From the NCBI GenBank assembly GCA_035544635.1, contig DATKDQ010000338.1, positions 1 to 13,774 on the forward strand: a stretch of DNA of 13,774 bases, read 5' to 3'. The notes beneath the pieces are model-generated. The model made no database searches and was not told the origin of the DNA. It was given only the letters and a program-made list of their open reading frames with translations. Source of the stretch: DATAFT01 sp035544635 (lineage in GTDB: Bacteria > Acidobacteriota > Thermoanaerobaculia > Multivoradales > Multivoraceae). Every line of letters starts with the position of its first letter. Positions within the stretch are counted from its first letter, which is position 1. This document shows, piece after piece, positions 1-7,268 of the stretch. A program made the translations under genes and the position numbers.

Positions 1-2
1 CC

Positions 3-557
3 TTGGTGCTCTTCGGCTGTGGCGAAGAGGACCCCACCGAGCCCACCCTGGCCCCGCCCGAGCGCATCGAGAACCCCGACCTCCGGATCGCGATCACGGA
101 CCTGCCGGGCGGGTTCGACCTGGTCACCAACGCCGGCGCCCGGCTGGAGCTGGCGCGGGAGCCGGGGCTGCCGCCGGGCCGCGCCTGGGTCGAGGTCGGG
201 CCGCCGGTCGAGGGCGCCATCAACCTGATCGAGATCATTCGCGACGAGCGGCAGGCCTTCGAGGCGCTGCCGGGGGGCTCGTTCTCGGGCAACGGCGAGC
301 TGGTCTTGCCCGACGGGCGCCCGGCGTACTACTCCCGCGGGCGCTTCCAGGACGAGGGCACGCTGGTCGAGGAGTTCCGCGTGCGGGCGGTCCATCCGGT
401 CGAGAGCGACCGGTTGCTCCTGGTCTTCTACCGCTACCCGGCGGGCGAGGACTCGGCTCAACGCCTCGAGGACGTGCTCTACCTGGTGGGAGAGATCGAG
501 GGTCTGGAGGGGCCCGAGGAGAGCGCCGCCGGGCCGACTGCGGAGACGCCGCCCTGA
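3..557 (+). CDS. Putative lipoprotein, 5'-truncated by the window edge
   Basis: The reading frame is already open at the left edge and stops at 555-557. The first visible residues read LVLFGCGEED. L-F-G-C looks like the end of a lipoprotein signal peptide (lipobox, with the Cys as lipid-attachment site) followed by an acidic, Pro-rich linker. Only five residues precede the Cys, so the true start and most of the signal peptide lie outside the window. The remaining ~180 residues show no family I recognise. They contain mixed hydrophobic/charged stretches that could form beta strands (for example AWVEVGPPVEGAINLIEIIRD) and a Pro/Glu/Ala-rich C-terminal tail, with no other Cys. It is codirectional with pilT, whose start is 74 nt downstream, but a likely promoter lies between them, so cotranscription is unproven. 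The lipoprotein call is an inference from the lipobox; the function is unknown. Confidence 0.6.
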   Translation: MVLFGCGEEDPTEPTLAPPERIENPDLRIAITDLPGGFDLVTNAGARLELAREPGLPPGRAWVEVGPPVEGAINLIEIIRDERQAFEALPGGSFSGNGELVLPDGRPAYYSRGRFQDEGTLVEEFRVRAVHPVESDRLLLVFYRYPAGEDSAQRLEDVLYLVGEIEGLEGPEESAAGPTAETPP

Positions 558-558
558 C

Positions 559-586
559 TTGACCGGACCGCCGTAACTAATGCAAT
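559..586 (+). promoter_or_regulatory. Possible sigma-70-like promoter for the pil cluster
   Basis: TTGACC (559-564) and TGCAAT (581-586) are separated by 16 nt and match the -35/-10 consensus at 5/6 and 4/6 positions. They sit in the only AT-rich island before pilT (about 574-600, including the palindrome CAATATTG at 583-590). A start near 593 would give a leader of roughly 38 nt. The AT dip in such GC-rich DNA is the stronger part of the argument; the hexamer match alone is weak. Confidence 0.35.
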
Positions 587-630
587 ATTGTACACTTGTC
601 CATGATCCCTGACGACGAAGGGGTTCCCGC

Positions 631-1743
631 ATGCCTGCCAGCCTCAACGCACTGCTCAAGACCACCGTCGAACGCGGCGGCACCGACCTCCACATCACCA
701 CCAACTCGCCGCCGCAGATCCGCATCGACGGCGTGCTGCGTGCCCTCGAGGAAGCTCCGCTGTCGCCGACCGAAACCAAGCAGATCCTCTACTCGATCCT
801 CACCGACAATCAGAAGCACCGGCTCGAAGAGGACCTCGAGATCGACTTCTCGTTCGGAATCAAGGGTCTTGCGCGCTTCCGCTGCAACGTGTTCCACCAA
901 CGCGGCGCGCTGGCCGCCGCGTTCCGGCTGATCCCGCACGAGATCCGCACCTTCCGCGAGCTCGGCCTGCCGCAGATCGTGGAGAAGCTGTGCGAGAAGC
1001 CGCGCGGGCTGGTGCTCGTGACCGGGCCCACCGGCTCGGGCAAGACGACGACGCTCGCGGCGATGCTCGACAAGATCAACCGCGACCGCAAGGAGCACAT
1101 CGTCACCATCGAGGACCCGATCGAGTACCTGCACGGCCACCGCGGGTGCATCGTCAACCAGCGCGAGATGGGGGTCGACACCCACACCTTCGCCAGCGCG
1201 CTGCGCTCGGCGCTGCGGCAGGATCCCGACGTCGTGCTGGTGGGCGAGATGCGCGACCACGAAACGGTCGAGGCGGCGCTGCGCATCGCCGAGACCGGAC
1301 ACCTGACGCTCGCCACGCTGCACACCAATTCGGCCACCCAGACCATCAACCGGATCATCGACATCTTCCCGCCGCATCAGCAGGGCCAGATCCGGGTGCA
1401 GCTCTCGTTCGTGCTGGAGGGCATCCTCTGCCAGTCGCTGCTACCGCGCATGAGCGGGCGCGGCCGATCGCTGGCGATGGAGATCCTCATCCCCAACGCC
1501 GCGATCCGCAACCTGATCCGCGAGGACAAGGTGCATCAGGTCTACGGCATGATGCAGGCGGGTCAGGCCAAGCACGGCATGCAGACCTTCAACCAGTCGC
1601 TGGCGCAGCTCTACTTCAAGCGCATGATCACGGTCAACGTCGCGATGGGCCGCTCGTCGCACCCCGACGAGCTGCAGGAGATCATCAACCGCGGTCCGTC
1701 GGCGGTCGGACTCTCGATCCCGAACGCCCCGGCGGCAGGCTAA
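631..1743 (+). CDS. pilT: Type IV pilus retraction ATPase PilT
   Basis: The 370-aa product is a hexameric secretion-type ATPase acting at the cytoplasmic base of the type IV pilus, where it drives pilus disassembly and retraction (twitching motility). The N-terminal PAS-like domain (about 1-110) is followed by the RecA-like core. Walker A is GPTGSGKT at 132-139, the Asp box covers IVTIEDPIEYLH, Walker B is DVVLVGEMRD at 200-209 with Glu206 as likely catalytic base, and the His box is HLTLATLHTNS from 224. The AIRNLIRE motif in the C-terminal part is a known PilT signature and separates it from the assembly ATPase PilB, as does the short N-terminus. GAAGGGG at 617-623 lies 7 nt before the ATG, supporting this start. 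pilC follows after 34 nt. All catalytic motifs are intact. Confidence 0.96.
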   Translation: MPASLNALLKTTVERGGTDLHITTNSPPQIRIDGVLRALEEAPLSPTETKQILYSILTDNQKHRLEEDLEIDFSFGIKGLARFRCNVFHQRGALAAAFRLIPHEIRTFRELGLPQIVEKLCEKPRGLVLVTGPTGSGKTTTLAAMLDKINRDRKEHIVTIEDPIEYLHGHRGCIVNQREMGVDTHTFASALRSALRQDPDVVLVGEMRDHETVEAALRIAETGHLTLATLHTNSATQTINRIIDIFPPHQQGQIRVQLSFVLEGILCQSLLPRMSGRGRSLAMEILIPNAAIRNLIREDKVHQVYGMMQAGQAKHGMQTFNQSLAQLYFKRMITVNVAMGRSSHPDELQEIINRGPSAVGLSIPNAPAAG

Positions 1744-1777
1744 CCACAGAGACCAGATGGAAGCGAGGGGTTCGTAA

Positions 1778-2980
1778 ATGCCCAACTTCGTATGGAAGGG
1801 TAAGGCACGCACTGGACAGCTGCAGCAGGGAGTGCTGCTCGCCGACTCGCGCAATGCCGCGGTCGCCGCGCTGCGCCGCCAGCAGATCCAAGTCACGTCG
1901 ATCAAGGAGCAGAGCCGCCAGATTCCGCTCCTGCCCAGGCTGCCGGTGCGCGTCCCCCGCAAACGGCTCGCCGTCTTCACCCGCCAGTTCTCGGTGATGC
2001 TCGACGCCGGTCTACCCCTGGTGCAGTGCCTCGAGATCCTCGGCACCCAGGAGGACAACCGGCACTTCCGCGAGATCATCCGGCAGACCAGAATCGACGT
2101 CGAGTCGGGCGCCTCGCTGGCCGACGCCATGCGCAAGCACCCGGTCGCCTTCGACGACCTCTACGTCTCGATGATCGCCGCCGGCGAGGCGGGCGGTATC
2201 CTCGACATCATCCTGCAGAGGCTCTCGACCTACATCGAGAAGTCGGTCCGGCTGCGCGCGCAGGTGCGGACCGCCATGATGTACCCGGTCGCGGTCATCT
2301 CGATCGCCACCCTGGTGGTGTGGGTCATCCTGTGGAAGGTCATCCCGGTCTTCGCCCAGCTCTTCGCCGGCGTCGGCGCCGAGCTGCCGTTCTTGACCCG
2401 CACCATCATCGCGGCCTCGAACTTCGTCGGCCGCTACTCGATCTTCATCTTCGCGATCGGCATCGCCGGCGGCATGATGCTCAACCGCTGGCACAAGACG
2501 TATCGCGGGCGCCGGGTGATCGACGGCATGCTGCTCCGGCTGCCCGTCCTCGGCCAGCTCCTGCTCAAGATCGCGGTGGCGCGGTTCTGCCGCACGCTCG
2601 CCACCCTCACCTCCTCCGGCGTGCCCATCCTCGAAGGCCTCGAGATCACCGCCCGCACCTCGGGCAACGCGATCGTCGAGGACGCGATCATGGCGGTCCG
2701 CAAGGCGGTGGAAGAGGGGAAGACGATCTCGGAGCCGCTCGCCGAGACCAAGGTCTTCCCCCCCATGGTGGTGCAGATGATCAACGTCGGTGAGCAGACC
2801 GGCGCCCTCGACCAGATGCTCTCGAAGATCGCGGACTTCTACGAGGAGGAGGTGGACACCGCGGTGCAGGGGTTGATGAAGCTGATCGAGCCGCTCCTGA
2901 TCACGTTCCTCGGCGGCATCATCGGCACCATCGTCACCGCGATGTACATGCCGATGTACACCATCATCAAGTACTTCTGA
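1778..2980 (+). CDS. pilC: Type IV pilus inner-membrane platform protein PilC
   Basis: The 400-aa product belongs to the T2SSF/GspF family. PilC sits in the inner membrane and couples the PilB/PilT motors to pilin addition or extraction. The N-terminal segment (FVWKGKARTGQLQQGVL) is the usual family opening. Two T2SSF repeats follow, the first beginning around FTRQFSVMLDAGLPLVQCLEIL (residues ~67-88) and the second around FCRTLATLTSSGVPILEGLEI. Hydrophobic segments near AVISIATLVVWVILW, IFIFAIGIAGGMML and LLITFLGGIIGTIVTAMYM fit the expected three membrane passes. Length matches the family (~400 aa). It begins 34 nt after pilT with a GAGGGG-type ribosome site upstream, so it is probably in the same transcript. 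93 purine-rich bases separate it from pilS. Confidence 0.95.
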   Translation: MPNFVWKGKARTGQLQQGVLLADSRNAAVAALRRQQIQVTSIKEQSRQIPLLPRLPVRVPRKRLAVFTRQFSVMLDAGLPLVQCLEILGTQEDNRHFREIIRQTRIDVESGASLADAMRKHPVAFDDLYVSMIAAGEAGGILDIILQRLSTYIEKSVRLRAQVRTAMMYPVAVISIATLVVWVILWKVIPVFAQLFAGVGAELPFLTRTIIAASNFVGRYSIFIFAIGIAGGMMLNRWHKTYRGRRVIDGMLLRLPVLGQLLLKIAVARFCRTLATLTSSGVPILEGLEITARTSGNAIVEDAIMAVRKAVEEGKTISEPLAETKVFPPMVVQMINVGEQTGALDQMLSKIADFYEEEVDTAVQGLMKLIEPLLITFLGGIIGTIVTAMYMPMYTIIKYF

Positions 2981-3073
2981 GCGAGGGCGAGCGAGAGCGA
3001 GTCCGGTGCCGGGAGCGAGTACGTTCGGCGCGGAGTTTCGAGACCGAGGGACTGAACGCCGGATCACGATCCG

Positions 3074-4716
3074 ATGGCCGTAGAGACCCACAAGCTGCGC
3101 TGGCTGATCGCCATCCGATTGGTGGCGATCACCAGCGTTGCGGTCCTCAACCTGCTGCGCAGCCTCTCCGCGGAGTCCGGGCTCGCCTACGAGCCGTTCC
3201 TCTACGCGCTCACCGGCCTCACCTACGCGCTCAGCCTGATCTACGTCGGCCTGCTGCGCTGGCTGCGCGAGCGGCCGGCGGTGCAGGCGACCATACAGCT
3301 CTTCGGCGATCTCACCATCGTCACCGGGCTGGTCTATTACTTCGGCGGCGTCGCCAGCTCGTTCTCGACGCTGTACCTGGTGGTCATCACCTCGGCCGCG
3401 ACGCTCCTGTCCCGGCGGGCCGCGGTGCTGCTGGCGAACCTGGCCTGGCTCTTCTACGCCTCGCTCATCGTCGCCCTCGAGACCGGCGCCCTCGACCCGG
3501 TCAACGGCGCCGCCCAGCAGTCGGCGTTCTTCAACTACAACCTGGTGGTGCACCTGCTCGGCTTCAACGCCGTGGCCCTCCTGGTCTCCTACCTCGCGCA
3601 GCACGCGAGCCGGGCCGAGGACGCGCTCGAGCGCAAGACCGAGGATCTCGCCCAGCTCGAGCACTTCCACCGCGACGTCACCAGCTCGCTCTCGAGCGGG
3701 CTCATCACCACCGATCTGGGCGGCCGGGTCATGACCGTCAACCCGGCGGGCCGCAGCATCCTCGCCGCGACCACCGGTGAGCTGGTGGGGAAGCCGATCT
3801 GGGACGTCGGGCTCCTCACCAGGGAGCAGTGGGAGATCGTCTCCCGGGTCCCGCAGGACGGCCGGCGCCGCGACCGCTCGGTGATCCCCCGCAACGGCGG
3901 CGAGACCCACATCGGGTTCTCGGTCAGCCGGCTCCACCACCACGACGGGACGCTGCGCGGGTACATCTTCATCTTCCAGGACGTGACCCACTGGCTGCAG
4001 CTCGAGCAGCAGGTGCGCATCAAGGATCGCATGACCGCGATCGGCGAGCTGTCGGCCGGCCTCGCGCACGAGATCGGCAATCCGCTGGCCGCGATCTCGG
4101 GCTCGGTCCAGCTCCTCTCCACCAGCGTGCCGCCCTCCTCGAGCGCCCATCGCCTGCTCGAGATCATCCTCAACGAGAGCCGGCGGCTCGACCGCACGAT
4201 CAAGGGTTTTCTGCGCTTCGCGCGCCCGGGCGAGCGCTCCGACGTCGAGTTCGACATCGGCGAAGCGCTGCGCGAGAACGTGGAGCTCCTGCGGCACAGC
4301 GACGAGGTCACCGAGGGCCATGCGATCGAGCTCCAGCTCGATCCGCCGTCGGTCTCTCTCATCGCGGACCGCGACCAGCTGGTGCAGATCTTCTGGAACC
4401 TGGCTCGCAACGCGCTGCGGGCGATGCCCGGCGGCGGACGGCTCGACGTGCGCGGCCGCGTTACCGGCGACGTCTATCGGATCGAGTTCCGCGACACCGG
4501 CCGCGGGATGAGCGACGCGGAGCGGCGCACGCTGTTCCAGCCGTTCAAGACCTCGTTCGGAGGCGGCAGCGGCCTGGGCATGGCGATCGTCTACCAGATC
4601 GTGAACGAGCACGGCGGCGAGCTCTTGGTCGAGAGCGCGCCGGACGCGGGGACCACCGTGACCGTCGACCTGCCGCTCACCCGCGCGCGCATCCTCGAGA
4701 CCGCGGAGGCCTGGAC

Positions 4717-4720
<4 letters not shown>
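3074..4720 (+). CDS. pilS: Membrane sensor histidine kinase PilS
   Basis: The 548-aa product is a two-component sensor kinase, the likely partner of PilR, which in characterised systems controls pilin (pilA) transcription. Residues ~10-180 contain about six hydrophobic segments, as in PilS proteins. A PAS domain follows (~205-315, LITTDLGGRVMTVNPAGRSIL onward). The HisKA dimerisation domain has the phospho-acceptor His332 in LSAGLAHEIGNPLAAISG. The ATPase domain has the N box QIFWNLARNALRAMP (~438-452), G1 DTGRG at 474-478 and G2 GGGSGLGMAI (~497-506). All expected motifs are present, so the kinase should be active. No strong Shine-Dalgarno precedes the ATG. The stop overlaps the pilR GTG start (GTGA), indicating translational coupling. 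Confidence 0.92.
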
Positions 4721-6192
<1,472 letters not shown>

Positions 6193-6194
6193 GA

Positions 6195-6216
6195 GCCCGT
6201 CCGTCCGCGGACGGGC
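6195..6216 (+). terminator. GC-rich hairpin after pilR, probable terminator
   Basis: A perfect 9-bp stem (GCCCGTCCG at 6195-6203 with CGGACGGGC at 6208-6216) closes a 4-nt loop, beginning two bases after the pilR stop. No T tract follows, so termination may be factor-dependent or inefficient. Position and stability support a 3'-end role for the pil transcript. Confidence 0.5.
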
Positions 6217-6221
6217 GACGC

Positions 6222-6365
6222 GCGCCGTCCGCGGCGCCAAACAGCATCTAGTGGCCTGTAACACCCAAACGCACAGTGTCTGAGCGGCCCTCGCTCATAC
6301 ACTAATGCTTCGAGCGTTACAGGCCACTAGCCGGAGGAGCGTGCTACCCAGCACGTTCCGGAGGC
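6222..6365 (+). repeat. Two-hairpin intergenic repeat, copy A (interrupted by an insertion)
   Basis: Hairpin 1 is GCGCCG/CGGCGC (6222-6237, loop TCCG). Hairpin 2 (6330-6365) has closing pairs GCC/GGC, a symmetric GGA/GGA internal loop (6333-6335, 6360-6362), a 10-bp stem (6336-6345 with 6350-6359, including one G-T wobble) and loop ACCC. With the inserted 79 bases removed, the linker is 13 nt and the 65-base element aligns without gaps to copy B (reverse strand, 13343-13279) at 59/65 positions. Its last base overlaps the xdhC stop codon, and it lies between the convergent 3' ends of pilR and xdhC. The pairing and alignment are seen directly; any function is unknown. Confidence 0.75.
6248..6330. 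mobile_element. Palindromic MITE-like insertion inside repeat copy A
   Basis: This 83-bp segment is bounded by perfect 15-bp inverted repeats (6248-6262 and 6316-6330; CTAG plus TGGCCTGTAAC). An inner hairpin, AGTGT-c-TGAGCG / CGCTCA-t-ACACT (6275-6303, loop GCCCT), is concentric with the outer arms (both centred at 6289). It has no coding capacity. Comparison with copy B shows that removing 79 bases (one CTAG plus the 75 bases 6252-6326) restores the uninterrupted 13-nt linker. The CTAG at each end is therefore a probable target duplication. Because CTAG is itself palindromic, a 2-bp TA duplication with a 12-bp terminal repeat fits equally well, as in IS630/mariner-type elements. No transposase is present, so mobilisation would be in trans. 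The family is inferred only. Confidence 0.7.
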
Positions 6366-7219
6366 TAGCCGCGCCGCAACCGGCGGGGGCCGGGCTTGGC
6401 GGCGGCGGGGGCGCTGCGGCGCTGCTGGATGATCTCGGCCAGGATCGCGATCGCGATCTCGCCCGGGCTCGAGCCGCCGAGGGGAAGACCGATGGGAGCG
6501 GTGAAGGGGACACCCTCGAGCGAGTGGCCCTGCTTCTCCACCTCGCTTCTCACCCGCTCGATCTTGCGGTGGCTGCCCATGAGACCGAGGTAGCGCAGGA
6601 CCGGCGGAGCCTGGCGCAGCAGCGCGGCCAGCGCGGCCAGGTCGGTCTCCCAGCAGCGGGTCACGATCGCGACGTAGAGGTCACGGTGCGAGTGCCCGGC
6701 GAGGAAGTCGCGCGAGTAGCTCCGGTCGACGCGCTCGACGAGCGTGCCGGGCGGGAACAGCTCGGCGCGGGTGAACTCGTCGCGGTCCTCGGCGACCATG
6801 AGATCGAAGCCGCCGAGGGAGCCGGCGGCGGCGAGCGCCTGGCCCACCGGCCCACCGCCGCAGATGGCGAGCAGCGGGGGCGGTGCGAGCACCTCGAGGA
6901 ACACCTCGGCCAGGCCGCCGCACACCATGCCGGTGGCCTCGCCCCGCACCGCGTCCTCGGTGAAGTAGTAGCGCTTGACCGCGGGCACCGGGCTCTCGGC
7001 GGCGAGGAGGTGCAGCGCGTCGTCGCGCACCAGCGCCTCGAACGCGCCGCCGCCGAGATTGCCGAGCGCCTCGCCCCCCGGTCGCACCAGGAGCTTCCAC
7101 CCCGCCTTGCCGGGCGTGGAGCCTTCGGTGCGCACGATCTGGCAGAGCGCGACGCGCCCGCCGGCGGCGACCGCCTGGTGAGCCTCGCGGAGGAGATCGG
7201 AGAACACCTTCTGGGTCAC
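6365..7219 (-). CDS. xdhC: XdhC/CoxI-family molybdenum cofactor insertion protein
   Basis: The 284-aa product matches the XdhC family: chaperones that bind molybdenum cofactor, aid its sulfuration and insert it into xanthine dehydrogenase or related aerobic CO-dehydrogenase-type enzymes in the cytoplasm. The N-terminal XdhC_CoxI domain contains TEGSTPGKAGWKLLV and GNLGGGAFEALV, plus the conserved GMVCGG at 97-102. The C-terminal Rossmann domain starts with LLAICGGGPVGQALA (GGGPVG at 121-126) and includes the MGSHRK segment. The start is a GTG (7219-7217) without a clear Shine-Dalgarno site. It follows the YfhO-like gene by 49 nt on the same strand and is probably the last gene of that operon. 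No molybdenum hydroxylase subunit is in the window, so its client is unknown. The last ~18 residues are Ala/Pro/Arg-rich. Confidence 0.88.
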   Translation of the reverse strand: MTQKVFSDLLREAHQAVAAGGRVALCQIVRTEGSTPGKAGWKLLVRPGGEALGNLGGGAFEALVRDDALHLLAAESPVPAVKRYYFTEDAVRGEATGMVCGGLAEVFLEVLAPPPLLAICGGGPVGQALAAAGSLGGFDLMVAEDRDEFTRAELFPPGTLVERVDRSYSRDFLAGHSHRDLYVAIVTRCWETDLAALAALLRQAPPVLRYLGLMGSHRKIERVRSEVEKQGHSLEGVPFTAPIGLPLGGSSPGEIAIAILAEIIQQRRSAPAAAKPGPRRLRRG

Positions 7220-7268
7220 GCGAACGAGAATAGCACCGGGGCGCGAGCGGCTCGCCGCGACCGGCGAT

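Noticed and set aside
2981..3073. GCGAG-rich stretch between pilC and pilS as a repeat or promoter
   Set aside because: GCGAG occurs irregularly with no fixed period, and no convincing -35/-10 or sigma-54 site is visible.
2012..4612. 866-codon open frame on the minus strand under pilC/pilS
   Set aside because: Its translation is Arg/Asp/Glu/His-rich low complexity with no motif. It lies opposite two clearly real genes, as expected from codon bias in GC-rich DNA.
3829..4716. Upstream extension of the pilR frame by 296 codons
   Set aside because: It translates to Pro/Arg/Ala-rich nonsense inside pilS. The GTG at 4717 overlaps the pilS stop and starts exactly at the receiver-domain sequence.
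6195..6365. CRISPR-like array suspected from clustered palindromes
   Set aside because: There is no regular repeat-spacer spacing. The palindromes are different elements (terminator, two-hairpin repeat, nested insertion), and no cas gene is present.
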